From positions 529,932 through 581,845 of the forward strand of contig NZ_LSRS01000002.1 in the NCBI RefSeq assembly GCF_009932395.1: a stretch of DNA of 51,914 nucleotides, in the 5' to 3' direction. Below the pieces are notes generated by a model. That model was not told the origin of the DNA. It did not search any database and saw only the letters and a program-made list of their open reading frames with translations. A program made the position numbers and the translations under genes. This DNA comes from Sporotomaculum syntrophicum (lineage in GTDB: Bacteria > Bacillota > Desulfotomaculia > Desulfotomaculales > Desulfallaceae). Shown here in pieces: positions 19,043-28,348 of this stretch (positions are counted from its first letter, which is position 1; each line of letters starts with the position of its first letter).

Positions 19043-21658
19043 ATGGCTTCCTACCGCACTGTGACGGTCATTCCCCGGATGCCCGGGGAAATTGAGCGCC
19101 TGAGGGAATTGGCTTATAATCTATATTTTAGCTGGGATAGTTCTGTTGTCGACTTGTTCAAGGCAATTAACCAGGAATTATGGGAGCAGGTTTACCATAA
19201 CCCCGTGAAATTCCTACTGCGAGTAAGTGAGGCTGATTTGCAAAAGGCAGCCTCTAGTGAACAATTTCTAGCCCAGTACCGGCAGGTGATGAACTCATTT
19301 GATAAATATATGCAGCAGCCGACCTGGTATGATACATTTATTGCCCGGTGCAGTTGCGACGGGCAGGAAACCAAAAAAGAGCCCGGCAACGATAAATCAA
19401 ATACTACCGGCAGAAATTTTTTAATCGCCTATTTTTCCGCAGAATTCGGCCTGCATGAATCCTATCCTACCTATTCCGGCGGTCTGGGGTTGCTGGCCGG
19501 GGATCACTGCAAGGCGGCCAGTGACCTGGGGCTGCCTTTTGTGGGCGTGGGGTTACTGTACAAACACGGGTATTTTACTCAATTAATTAATCGGGAAGGA
19601 CGCCAGGAAGCCCATTACCGTTATCAAAATTTTAATAAACTACCGATTACTCCTGCGCTGGACAGCAGCGGCAAAGAAGTGGTTATATCTGTCGAATTGC
19701 CGGGGCGGCAGGTAATGGCCCGGGTTTGGCATATGAAAGTGGGCAGAATTAACATTTATTTCCTCGATGCCGATATATCGGCCAATAGCCAGAAAGACCG
19801 TGAGCTCACCGGACTGCTATACGGCGGAGACAGTGAGACGCGTATTGCCCAGGAGATACTTTTGGGTATAGGTGGTGTGAGGGCATTGAGGGCGCTGGGG
19901 TTGGCACCCACTGTTTGGCATATTAACGAGGGGCATGCTGCATTTTTATTGTTAGAGCGGCTGCGGGAGCTAGTGGAGGGACAAAATCTGCCGTTCGGCG
20001 TGGCGAGGGAGGTGCTGCGGGCGGATACATTGTTTACCACCCATACTCCGGTGCCTGCCGGACACGATATTTTTAGCCAGGAAATGATAGACCGCTATTT
20101 TAGTAATTTTTACGAAAAGCTGGGCATAACCCGGGAACAGTTTATGCAGTTAGCTCTTGATCAGGAACACGGCGGCTTTAATATGACTTTGCTGGCTTTG
20201 AGACAATGTGGTTTTAGTAATGGGGTTAGCCGCTTACATGGTGCTGTCTCCCGTTCCATGTTTCATCACCTGTACCGGGATATCCCTGTGGAAGAAGTGC
20301 CCATCGGTCATGTTACTAACGGCATCCATACCTTGACCTGGTTGGCTCCGGAAATACGTGATCTGTTCGACAAGTATTTGGGGGAGATGTGGGAGAGAAT
20401 GATTGCCGGTTCCTCAGATTGGGAGCAGGTGGAGGACATACCCGGACGTGAGCTGTGGGGCATCCATATGGACTTGAAAGAAAAGATGGTACTGTTGGCC
20501 CGCCGTCATATCCACCAGCAACGGGTGCGTAACCATGAAACGCTGGACCGGATTAAAGAGGTGGAAAGTTATCTGCGCCCCGAAGTGCTCACCATTGGTT
20601 TTGCTCGTCGTTTTGCTACTTATAAGCGAGCCGGCTTGTTGTTCAGGGATAAAGAAAGACTGGCCGCGCTGGTCAATGACCCCGAGCGCCCGCTGCAGCT
20701 GATTTTTGCCGGCAAGGCCCATCCTGCAGATAAGCCTGGTCAGGAATTAATCAAGTTAATTAACGATGTCACTGAAGATGACCGGTTTAGAGGTAAAGTT
20801 ATCTTTTTAGAAAACTATGATATTAATATTTCGCGTTATTTGCTGCAGGGGGTAGACGTGTGGCTAAATACACCCCGCCCCCCGATGGAGGCAAGCGGTA
20901 CCAGTGGTATGAAGGCCGCTTTAAATGGCGTACTCAATTGCAGTGTTCCTGACGGCTGGTGGCCGGAGGCATATAATGGTGAAAACGGTTTTACCGTGGG
21001 CAGCGATTGGGAGTTTCCGGACGATGATGACCGGGATGAACATGATTTTTATGCATTGTATGCGCTGCTGGAGAAGGTAATTATACCGGTATACTACGAT
21101 CAAACAGCCGGTTTGCCTAAAAAATGGGTAAATTGGATGAAAAAGTCCATTAAAACCATAGCCCCCTATTTCAGTACCAGGCGGATGGTGCTTGAATACA
21201 CTAACAACTATTACATGCGGGCCAGCGAAAGAAGCCAAATATTTTGTGCTGAGGGCTATAAGGTAGGTAGTGAATTATACGAGTTGAAAAAGTTTTTACG
21301 AGAAAATTGGCACAAGGTACAGATAAGCAGCGTAGAAACCAGCGGTGACGAAAATATGTACCCGGGAGAAAAACTAACGGTACGTGCTACTGTTGAACTG
21401 GGCCCGGTGTCCCAAACACAGGTATGCGTAGAAATAGTGTACGGTGAGGCTACCAGGAGGGGCGTGAAGATGGTAAAAACCGCCCCAATGTATAAGGAGG
21501 AAAACACTAATGGTGAGCAGCAGGGGCGGCTTGTTTACACGGGAGATATCAGCCTGCCCCAGGGAACCTATGCCTACACAGTACGTGTTCGCCCCTACAG
21601 CCCTCATTTTGCCCACTACTTTGAATTGCCTCTGGTTTGCTGGGCAGCATCTCTGTAA
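19043..21658 (+). CDS. Alpha-glucan phosphorylase, long bacterial/archaeal subfamily (GT35)
   Basis: 871 residues from the ATG at 19043 (GGAGTG 8 nt upstream; an in-frame GTG at 19025 is the alternative). Unlike the enzyme at 5946 it starts with the extra module EIERLRELAYNLYFSWD typical of the Thermotoga/archaeal type. The PLP site is EASGTSGMKAALNGVLNCSV. Other landmarks are YFSAEFGLHESYPTYSGGLG and THTPVPAGHDIF. The last ~120 residues form a beta-rich extension (VETSGDENMYPGEKLTVRA). It degrades alpha-glucans to glucose-1-phosphate. It is divergent from the DUF4912/GH57-GT4 operon, which suggests joint control of glucan synthesis and breakdown. Confidence 0.94.
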   Translation: MASYRTVTVIPRMPGEIERLRELAYNLYFSWDSSVVDLFKAINQELWEQVYHNPVKFLLRVSEADLQKAASSEQFLAQYRQVMNSFDKYMQQPTWYDTFIARCSCDGQETKKEPGNDKSNTTGRNFLIAYFSAEFGLHESYPTYSGGLGLLAGDHCKAASDLGLPFVGVGLLYKHGYFTQLINREGRQEAHYRYQNFNKLPITPALDSSGKEVVISVELPGRQVMARVWHMKVGRINIYFLDADISANSQKDRELTGLLYGGDSETRIAQEILLGIGGVRALRALGLAPTVWHINEGHAAFLLLERLRELVEGQNLPFGVAREVLRADTLFTTHTPVPAGHDIFSQEMIDRYFSNFYEKLGITREQFMQLALDQEHGGFNMTLLALRQCGFSNGVSRLHGAVSRSMFHHLYRDIPVEEVPIGHVTNGIHTLTWLAPEIRDLFDKYLGEMWERMIAGSSDWEQVEDIPGRELWGIHMDLKEKMVLLARRHIHQQRVRNHETLDRIKEVESYLRPEVLTIGFARRFATYKRAGLLFRDKERLAALVNDPERPLQLIFAGKAHPADKPGQELIKLINDVTEDDRFRGKVIFLENYDINISRYLLQGVDVWLNTPRPPMEASGTSGMKAALNGVLNCSVPDGWWPEAYNGENGFTVGSDWEFPDDDDRDEHDFYALYALLEKVIIPVYYDQTAGLPKKWVNWMKKSIKTIAPYFSTRRMVLEYTNNYYMRASERSQIFCAEGYKVGSELYELKKFLRENWHKVQISSVETSGDENMYPGEKLTVRATVELGPVSQTQVCVEIVYGEATRRGVKMVKTAPMYKEENTNGEQQGRLVYTGDISLPQGTYAYTVRVRPYSPHFAHYFELPLVCWAASL

Positions 21659-21712
21659 ATCATTAGTCCAGTCTAATAACCAGGAAGCAGCCGGTTAAAT
21701 CGAGAGGTGCTT

Positions 21713-22288
21713 ATGAAAGAAAAGTCGTTACAGCAATTGTACAGCCTGATTATCAATTGTCGATGCCCGTGCCCGGGTGAAAGGACAGGTGGCTTACTGG
21801 TCAGGGATCACGGTAATCCCGGCAAGCGCATTGTTTTTTTAGGTGAAGCACCCGGGGCGGAGGAGGTCAAGCAAGGCATGCCCTTTGTCGGCCAGGCGGG
21901 GCGAAATCTGGAAGGCTATCTGCAGTTGGCCGGTCTGGAGCGTAAAGATATCTTTATCGTGAATACTGTAAAATGCCGCCCTACCCGAAACAACGGGCGG
22001 GCCAACCGCAAACCCGGGGCCTGTGAAATAAAATCTTGTGCCCATTGGCTGGATGAAGAGTTGGCGATACTATCACCCGGGGTCATTGTTACGCTGGGTG
22101 ATGTAGCCCTGAAAAGGCTGGGCGGCGGTAAAAGCAGGCGGATAAGTGACTGCCACGGCCAACCTTTTAAACTGGAGAGATATACTGTTTTCCCTATGTA
22201 CCACCCGGCGGCAGCTATTTACCGCCGGGCTTTAACTGAGGTAATCGAGGGGGATTTTAAAAAGCTGGGCAACTGGCTGAGAGGTTAA
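21713..22288 (+). CDS. Uracil-DNA glycosylase, family 4 (Fe-S)
   Basis: 191 residues from ATG 21713 (GAGAGG 6 nt upstream; GTG 21707 is too close to that RBS). It removes uracil from DNA. Motif A is GEAPGAEEVKQGMPFVGQAG and motif C is MYHPAAAIYRR. Four cysteines fit the family 4 [4Fe-4S] pattern: two in NCRCPCPGE near residue 15, one in TVKCRP and one in the ACEIKSC segment. The gene follows the phosphorylase by 54 nt and may share its transcript. Confidence 0.9.
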   Translation: MKEKSLQQLYSLIINCRCPCPGERTGGLLVRDHGNPGKRIVFLGEAPGAEEVKQGMPFVGQAGRNLEGYLQLAGLERKDIFIVNTVKCRPTRNNGRANRKPGACEIKSCAHWLDEELAILSPGVIVTLGDVALKRLGGGKSRRISDCHGQPFKLERYTVFPMYHPAAAIYRRALTEVIEGDFKKLGNWLRG

Positions 22289-22330
22289 ACACAAGGAGGA
22301 GATGAAAAAACTTCATCTCCTCCTTGTGTT
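22288..22330. terminator. Strong bidirectional terminator
   Basis: A perfect 19-bp stem (22288-22306 with 22312-22330) has a 5-nt loop and sits directly at the glycosylase stop codon and 28 nt before the end of the convergent CoA-transferase gene. Confidence 0.85.
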
Positions 22331-22357
22331 TTATAACATTAACTTATTGAATTTCAG

Positions 22358-23545
22358 CTAGATTATGCCGGCCTCAGCAAGGGCTTTCATTTTTTCATCG
22401 GAAAACCCCAAAAGACCCCGGTAAATCTCATCGTTGTGCTGACCCAGCGTCGGCGGCGGGCTGTCCACACTGCCCGGAGTTAACGACAATTTGGGCACAA
22501 TACCCGGCACTCTAAACTTACCCAGACCGGGGTACTCTGTTTCTACAAACATTTCCCGGGCTTTTATTTGCGGATCCTCAACCATAGTGTCCACGCCATG
22601 CACTTTGGCGCTGGGGACACCGGCTTCGGCCAGGATTAAAACAACCTCTTCGACTGTCTTATGACTCACCCAAGCCTGAACCGCTTCATCGACGTCATCG
22701 ACATTTAAAACTCGAGCCGAGGGTGTGGCAAAGTTCGGGTGCTCAATTAGCTCTTCCCGTCCCATCGCCCGGCATAACTTATCCCACAGATTATTACTGG
22801 TAACCCCGATGACCACATAACCGTCCCGGGCAGTATAAGTATTATAGGGTGCCACCCAGGCAATGCGGTTACCCACCCTTTTCTCTTTTAAGCCCAAGAG
22901 GTCGTAATTGGGCACCAGGTTTTCCAGAATCGCAGCCACGCTATCCACCAAAGCGCAGTCAACATATTGTCCTAATCCTGTCTTTTGCTTATAGTGCAAT
23001 GCGGCTAAAGTTCCATAAGCGGCAAACATTCCGGCCAAAGAATCGGCTATAGCATTGCCTGTCCGCATGGGCGGGCCATCCGGCATGCCGGTCATACCCA
23101 TTAAACCTCCGATAGACTGGGCAACATAATCTAAGCCGGTCCTGTCTCTATATGGTCCGGTTTGCCCGTAGCCTGAGATGGAAGTCATTATAATGCCCGG
23201 GTTAATTTCTTTTAATTGTTCATAACCAATGTTCCACTTGGCCATGGTTCCCGGCCGGTTGTTTTCTACAACGATATCGGATATTTTAGCTAAATCTCTG
23301 AAAATTTGCTGGCCTTCCGGTGTGCGCAGATCTAAGGTAATGCTTTTTTTGTTGCGGTTGTTGGAAAGAAAGCAGGTGCCCACGCCATTAATCTGTGGAT
23401 AGGAGTGACGGTGTTCGTCTCCAAAACCCGGAAGCTCGATATGTAAAACTTCCGCTCCCATGTCCGCCAGTAATATTTCTGCATAAGGACCGGCCAACAT
23501 CCTGGTTGCCCCTAATACTCGTATTCCTGATAAAGCCTTCTCCAT
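22358..23545 (-). CDS. Family III CoA-transferase (CaiB/BaiF type)
   Basis: 395 residues, the normal length. Members move CoA between carboxylic acids (formyl-CoA:oxalate, succinyl-CoA:benzylsuccinate, carnitine and bile-acid types). Visible are the N-terminal GIRVLGATRMLAGPYAEILL, the GFGDEHR segment, ENNRPGTMAKW, the catalytic Asp in RTGLDYVAQSIGGLMGMTG, and the small-domain ending. AGAGGATT precedes the ATG. It lies at the edge of an accessory catabolic region with a symporter, acyl-CoA ligase and decarboxylase subunits, which fits organic-acid activation. The substrate cannot be read from sequence. Confidence 0.9.
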   Translation of the reverse strand: MEKALSGIRVLGATRMLAGPYAEILLADMGAEVLHIELPGFGDEHRHSYPQINGVGTCFLSNNRNKKSITLDLRTPEGQQIFRDLAKISDIVVENNRPGTMAKWNIGYEQLKEINPGIIMTSISGYGQTGPYRDRTGLDYVAQSIGGLMGMTGMPDGPPMRTGNAIADSLAGMFAAYGTLAALHYKQKTGLGQYVDCALVDSVAAILENLVPNYDLLGLKEKRVGNRIAWVAPYNTYTARDGYVVIGVTSNNLWDKLCRAMGREELIEHPNFATPSARVLNVDDVDEAVQAWVSHKTVEEVVLILAEAGVPSAKVHGVDTMVEDPQIKAREMFVETEYPGLGKFRVPGIVPKLSLTPGSVDSPPPTLGQHNDEIYRGLLGFSDEKMKALAEAGII

Positions 23546-24301
23546 AATCCTCTCTTCCTTAATACAAATTTTTTCTTTAAATTACCTTAAGTTCTTTCTA
23601 ATCGACGAAATTCCTCTTTTTCAGATATGCCAAGTATTTGAACAACACGATCAGGGAAACAGCTAGTCCTCTGGACTCTAGCTCTTGTTGGAAGCCTTGC
23701 GGTTTTTTTATTGTATTTAAAAAATGTCGAACACTGTGTAAAATAGTCATACATTGTAAGAAAGTATGACAGACAATGACATAACAATCGCATAAAAGCC
23801 GGGCGCTGGTATGCTTTCTTGTAATTCGGTTTACAGGGATATTAGCTGCTGTGCTCCCTATAGTAGCAAAAAATAGTCGTAATAGCTTTACCATTGCCGC
23901 TGCCAGGACAATTCATTGCCTAACTCAAACAATCCGGATGATATAAATGATCTTACTAAAAATCTAAAAAAACAAAGGCTGATAGAATGCAAAAGGAACA
24001 AGATTTGCAGTAAGAAAAGTTATGCAAATATTAAAACACAGACTTTTCAGATATACATGATTTTTCTCAACAATTTGGAAGTTAGACAGGAAGTTAGAAA
24101 ATTATTTGCCGAGGGAGGTGGGGTCTATGGCCTAATACATTATATCATATGTATACATTGTGACGGCGCACCGACGAAGAACCGTTATCTAAAAGCATGT
24201 TAAGAGTGGGGTTATATTTTATTGTCACAGTTCGATTAGGATAGCACAGAAGGGTGTGGTTAAAAAGATAAAGTTGCTGAATAACAATGTTTGTGTTACT
24301 A
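23546..24301. other. Large intergenic region, no supported gene
   Basis: AT-rich spacer between divergent genes. A weak TTG-started frame at 23916-24203 and two overlapping minus frames near 23590-23890 lack an RBS, domain or sensible composition, and I do not call them. A 7-bp dyad gtcatac/gtatgac (23746-23752 with 23764-23770) may be an operator for the CoA-transferase gene. Confidence 0.4.
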
Positions 24302-24323
24302 CGTAAACTTAAGAAAGTTTACG
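24302..24323. promoter_or_regulatory. Perfect dyad upstream of the symporter gene
   Basis: A 9-bp inverted repeat, cgtaaactt (24302-24310) and aagtttacg (24315-24323), is separated by 4 nt and ends 36 nt before the symporter start. Size and location suit a repressor or activator operator. It has no T-run, so it is unlikely to be a terminator. The binding protein is unknown. Confidence 0.5.
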
Positions 24324-24359
24324 AGATGGAATTCTATATTTTAAAAAGGAGGATATTAT

Positions 24360-25856
24360 ATGTCAGGTCCAGCGATGGGGGCAATGGCTGTCATTATATG
24401 CTATTTGGCAATAACCCTTGGAATAGGGATATATTCAGGCAGGCAATCAGCAAAATCATCTGAAGGTTATTTTTTAGCAGCCAGAGAACTTGGTCCTTAT
24501 GTTATGTTTTTTACTTTATTTGCAACCAATATTAGCGCATTTGCCTATATGGGCGCTCCCGGCGGAGCTTACCACCTGGGGGTAGGGTTCTTTGGCTATC
24601 TGGCCACTACTACAAGTTTAGCAGCTGTATTCTTTTATGCAATTGGTTATCGCACCTGGCTGCTTGGCAGGAAGTATGAGTTTATGACAGCGCCTCAGCT
24701 TTTGGGGGCGATATATAACAGCAGGGGTGTAACCCTTGTTATGTTATTAGCGTTTGCTGTCTTTACAGTAGCCTACATGTTGGTGCAGCCTATCGGTGCC
24801 GGTTATGTGATCAACGCAATAACCGGGGGGGCTATACCAGCTTATGTAGGGGTGTTAATGGTTTTAATATTTATTACGATTTATGTTTTTATGGGCGGGT
24901 TAAAGGCCACTGCTTACGCGGACTTGTTTCAAGGGTCCATTATGATAATTTGTGTTGCACTGGCGTTTCTCTTAATTGTCTTTAAGATCGGCGGTCCTAC
25001 AGAAGCAGCTCATAATTTAATGGCTATCAGTCCGGAGCTATTTGGGAGGGGTAATTTCTCGCTTGAGCAATGGATTAGCTTTGGTCTTGTTATTGCCCTG
25101 GGTGTGCCTGTATTCCCGCAGCTTTTTACAAAGTACCTGGCAGCCAAGAACCCGGATTCTTTAAAGACTACCATGACTCTTTATCCGGTTGCCATGATCG
25201 TTATTTATATACCTGTTTTATTCCTCGGTGCGTTTGGAACTTTAGTTTTCCCGGGCCTTGAGGGTAAGGCGTCAGATTCAATAATTCCGATGATGTTACA
25301 AAACTTTTACGCGCCGTGGGTTGGGGCATTGGTATTATCAGCCGTACTGGCTGCTATTATGTCAACGACGGCCTCTCAATTAATTACCATTAGCACAATG
25401 ATATTAAAAGATTTTTACATTCCATATGTCAACAAGAATCTGAGTGCGGACAAAGAAGTGACAGTTGGACGTGTTTTTATCTTTGTCTTAGCAATTTTGG
25501 CCTGTTACATTGCTCTTAATCCGCCGTCTGCAATATTAACTATTGTAACCTGGGCCTTTACCGGGTATGCTGTATTAACCCCGGGAATTTTGGCCGCTTT
25601 GTATTGGCGGGGGAGTACCGCAACTGGTGTTATTTGCTCGGTATTGGCAGGCGAGGCAACCGTGGCGCTATTTGCCTTCGGTATAATTCCGGCGTCGGTT
25701 CTTGGCAACTGGCAAGCCTGTGTCCCGGCAGTTATCATTAGTACAGTAGTGTTAATAGTTGTAAGTTTAATGACAAAACACAGCCCGGACGAACAAAGAG
25801 CAATCGATGATAAACATGGTTTCATGGATTCAATTTTCAAAAGTCAAAATGCATAA
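24360..25856 (+). CDS. Sodium:solute symporter (SSS family)
   Basis: 498 residues and about 13 membrane spans. It resembles the PanF/PutP-type SSS transporters: the first helix pair reads ICYLAITLGIGIYSGRQSAK with SSEGYFLAARELGP, followed by NISAFAYMGAPGGAYHLG and the core PAQ-like segment FMTAPQLLGAIYNSRG. The sodium-site region SAVLAAIMSTTASQLITIS is intact. It imports an organic acid or similar solute with Na+. AAGGAGG precedes the ATG. The next gene is a DUF3311-type small membrane protein, a common partner. The neighbouring CoA-transferase and sigma-54 region suggest an organic acid substrate. Confidence 0.9.
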   Translation: MSGPAMGAMAVIICYLAITLGIGIYSGRQSAKSSEGYFLAARELGPYVMFFTLFATNISAFAYMGAPGGAYHLGVGFFGYLATTTSLAAVFFYAIGYRTWLLGRKYEFMTAPQLLGAIYNSRGVTLVMLLAFAVFTVAYMLVQPIGAGYVINAITGGAIPAYVGVLMVLIFITIYVFMGGLKATAYADLFQGSIMIICVALAFLLIVFKIGGPTEAAHNLMAISPELFGRGNFSLEQWISFGLVIALGVPVFPQLFTKYLAAKNPDSLKTTMTLYPVAMIVIYIPVLFLGAFGTLVFPGLEGKASDSIIPMMLQNFYAPWVGALVLSAVLAAIMSTTASQLITISTMILKDFYIPYVNKNLSADKEVTVGRVFIFVLAILACYIALNPPSAILTIVTWAFTGYAVLTPGILAALYWRGSTATGVICSVLAGEATVALFAFGIIPASVLGNWQACVPAVIISTVVLIVVSLMTKHSPDEQRAIDDKHGFMDSIFKSQNA

Positions 25857-25935
25857 TATTAAGGGATTAATAATTAGCTGATTAGAAAAATGTTTAATGT
25901 ATAGCAAAAATTGTTTTTAAAAGGAGGTTATTCTT

Positions 25936-26145
25936 ATGACAGGGAAAGCAATGTTTTGGTTTATAATGATGTTCCTTCCCTTTGTATTATATGTTGACTT
26001 TTGGCAGTGGGACACAGTTAACCCTATAGTATTCGGCTGGATGCCCTGGCATGTATTTTATCAAGTACTCCTAAACATTTTAATGGTTGTGATTTTTGCA
26101 GGATTTTGCAAGTATCATTGGCCCAAAAATCCATTTAATGATTAA
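25936..26145 (+). CDS. Small membrane protein, DUF3311-like, partner of the symporter
   Basis: 69 residues with two spans: residues ~5-22 (AMFWFIMMFLPFVLYVDF) and ~38-60 (WHVFYQVLLNILMVVIFAGF). The pattern of a first span ending in LPF, then an FGWMPWHVFYQ turn and a second span, fits DUF3311 proteins, which are usually encoded beside SSS symporters. AAAGGAGG precedes the ATG and it lies 79 nt after the symporter. It is probably an accessory subunit. Confidence 0.75.
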   Translation: MTGKAMFWFIMMFLPFVLYVDFWQWDTVNPIVFGWMPWHVFYQVLLNILMVVIFAGFCKYHWPKNPFND

Positions 26146-26201
26146 TTTAATGATTAATAACAAGTTCACGGAACGCTCAATAGTATAGCCAACGCTTTTG
26201 G

Positions 26202-26234
26202 AACAGGACCATTTAAGTGGTCCTGTTTTTTTTT
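26202..26234 (+). terminator. Rho-independent terminator of the symporter operon
   Basis: Stem aacaggacca (26202-26211) with tggtcctgtt (26218-26227) is followed by nine T residues. Confidence 0.9.
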
Positions 26235-26235
26235 G

Positions 26236-26940
26236 GTGGTTCGGTAGGACGCAGTCTAACGGGTGAAAGGCCTTATTGCGGGTTGATATAGTGCCAAGCA
26301 CAAGGGTGTCCATCGCAAGGTGGGATCTAAAGGAAGCCGGGGGCAAATGCTTGACCCGCGAGAGTACACGAACTTAATTTGAAGCGGTATATGCAGGATT
26401 AACCGGCAGCAAATAACCAAGTCCAAAGTCGCCAGGGAGTTCCGTGCGGTAAACTTGGGCGGGTGCATGGGCGAATCATGGGAGGCTTGCAGGAAACGCC
26501 GGGTAGCTTGGTAACGGTAACCTAACCGTCGTTGAGGCGGAGCTGAGAACCCGCAGGAGTCGGCGGAATTTCTAGTACGGCAGCAGGGGATGCCCGGAAC
26601 CCGGGAGGACGAACTCAAAGGAGAGAGGAGCACGACATGTTCCTGCAAAGCAACGACGGCAGCCAGCTCACTCACTGTTTATATGGCATAGTAACTTTCT
26701 TTGCCAATGGCGTACCAAAGCCTATTACCGGCGAGCCTGTTCCTTATAGCCTGGACATGGAACCTGACAGTGGCGTAAAGGACATTGCGAAGCGCCTGGC
26801 TCGATGGACTCGCCGGCGCCCGCGCATGTACGCATGGGAAGCACCAGCAGAGTGTCCGAACCGGGATTCGGTAGCTGCGTGACGAGCCATCGCTGTAAAG
26901 AAAATTTAGTCTGCAAAGGCAGATGTGTAATAAAAATGCT
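26236..26940 (+). mobile_element. Degenerate group II intron (5' part, no reverse transcriptase)
   Basis: GC content jumps relative to its flanks. The run of conserved RNA motifs is that of bacterial group II intron domains I-III: gtctaacgggtgaaaggcc near 26256, gttgatatagtgccaagcac, gatctaaaggaagccggggg, ggtaacggtaacctaacc near 26510, and gaacccgcaggagtcggcgg near 26548. After the usual RBS-like ggagagagg a short frame (26637-26882) begins where the intron ORF should start. Its 81 residues show no reverse transcriptase motif, and I see no intact domain V. The element looks truncated and immobile. Outer boundaries are approximate. Confidence 0.7.
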
Positions 26941-26969
26941 ACTTGACTACTCTATTTATACGAAAAAAT

Positions 26970-27042
26970 AAACAAAGCAACTCTTTTTCCGTGGAATTTT
27001 GGCGATTACACCAAAACCCCAGAAAAAAGAGTTGCTTTGTTT
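26970..27042. terminator. Long inverted repeat downstream of the decarboxylase beta gene
   Basis: A perfect 19-bp inverted repeat, 26970-26988 with 27024-27042, encloses a 35-nt loop. The arms contain runs of A and T, so it could end transcription from the minus-strand operon 160 nt away. It might also be the end of a small element next to the intron remnant. Confidence 0.55.
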
Positions 27043-27203
27043 GGGTTACCGGTATATCAGAAAATAGTTGAAACTGGTCAAACACAATCCCGGATAGGTC
27101 AATTTCCCTTTAATAGATTTTACGCACTCTTTATTTTGCCTTGTTAGAGCTGTTCAGACAGCATAATTTTGGTTATTGTCAATATTTAATATAGAGTAAA
27201 TTA

Positions 27204-28316
27204 CTACCCTAAAGCAGCAATAAACGCACCCGCCGCCACAGCCGTGCCGATAACACCGGCCACGTTCGGCCCCATAGCATGCATCAGCAGGTAGTTTTGC
27301 GGGTTGGCCTCCATGCCCATGTTCTGGACCACCCGGGCCGCCATGGGTACGGCAGACACGCCGGCGGCGCCGATAAGCGGGTTGACCTTGTTCTTGACGA
27401 ACAGGTTCATTAGCTTGGCTATCAATACACCGCCTGCCGTGGCAACAGCAAAGGCTACAACACCCATGGCAAATACGCCGAGGGTTTTGGGGTTCAAGAA
27501 AGTTTGTGCAGTCATGGTGGAGCCAACGCCTACACCAAGGAAAATGGTGACTATATTCATCAGGGCATCACGGCTAACCCCGGTCAGCCGCTCCACCACA
27601 CCGCTTTCCATAAACAAGTTACCCAGTGCAAACATGGCAATCAGCGGGGCCGCCATGGGCACCAGCAGCATAATAACGATGGATATCAGAATGGGGAAAA
27701 TAATTCTTTCCGTCTTGCTGGGTGTGCGCACCATATACATAATCATTTCCCGTTCTTTCTTGGTAGTCAGTAACTTGGCAACGGGCGGAATGATTATTGG
27801 CACCAGCGCCATGTATGAATACGCGGCCACTGCGACCGTGCCCAGCAAGTGCGGGGCCAGATTGGCAGCAAGATATATGGAAGTCGGACCGTCGGCACCG
27901 CCGATAATACCAATGGTAGCCGCCTCTTGCGCAGTAAAACCGATTAATATAGCGCCGAAAAATGCTGCGTAAACACCTAACTGGGCTGCCGCACCCAGAA
28001 GCAATGTTTTGGGATTGGAAAGCACCGGCCCAAAGTCCGTCATTGCGCCCAGACCCAGAAAAATAAGGGGCGGGATTAGTTCATTAGCAATACCGTAATT
28101 GTAAAAGATATAAAACAGTCCGCCTTCATCTAAAAGGCCTGTCCCGGGGAAGTTGGTGGCAAATATACCAAATGCGATGGGCAAAAGGAGTAACGGCTCA
28201 ACCCCCTTCTTAATGGCCAAATATAAAAGGACAAAGGCAATCAGCCACATAGCAACATGACCGATGGTTAATTGCATAAGCCCTACATTGCTAAAAACCT
28301 CAATGATTTGATCCAT
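27204..28316 (-). CDS. Sodium-pumping decarboxylase, beta subunit (OadB/GcdB/MmdB family)
   Basis: 370 residues, multi-span membrane protein. The family beta subunit decarboxylates carboxybiotin and exports 2 Na+. Recognisable segments are PLLLLPIAFGIFATNFPG, the Y/N-rich IFYNYGIANELIPPLIFLG, the conserved GGADGPTSIYLAANLAPHLLG with the Asp essential for transport, and the C-terminal AAGVSAVPMAARVVQNMGME ending MHAMGPNVAGVIGTAVAAG. AGGAGG lies 7 nt before the ATG. The gamma-like gene lies 32 nt upstream. No alpha subunit or biotin carrier is in the window, so the substrate (oxaloacetate, methylmalonyl-, malonyl- or glutaconyl-CoA) is open. Confidence 0.93.
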   Translation of the reverse strand: MDQIIEVFSNVGLMQLTIGHVAMWLIAFVLLYLAIKKGVEPLLLLPIAFGIFATNFPGTGLLDEGGLFYIFYNYGIANELIPPLIFLGLGAMTDFGPVLSNPKTLLLGAAAQLGVYAAFFGAILIGFTAQEAATIGIIGGADGPTSIYLAANLAPHLLGTVAVAAYSYMALVPIIIPPVAKLLTTKKEREMIMYMVRTPSKTERIIFPILISIVIMLLVPMAAPLIAMFALGNLFMESGVVERLTGVSRDALMNIVTIFLGVGVGSTMTAQTFLNPKTLGVFAMGVVAFAVATAGGVLIAKLMNLFVKNKVNPLIGAAGVSAVPMAARVVQNMGMEANPQNYLLMHAMGPNVAGVIGTAVAAGAFIAALG

Positions 28317-28348
28317 GCTTAATCCTCCTAATTATTATAGCTGTTAAA

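Noticed and set aside
23598-23894. Overlapping minus-strand frames of 98 and 68 residues
   Set aside because: No ribosome binding site, no recognisable domain, AT-rich spacer composition, and they overlap each other.
23916-24203. 95-residue plus-strand frame
   Set aside because: TTG start without RBS, low-complexity lysine/asparagine start and no family resemblance.
26637-26882. 81-residue frame inside the intron remnant
   Set aside because: It starts where an intron ORF would, but shows no reverse transcriptase motif, so it is taken as part of the degenerate element.
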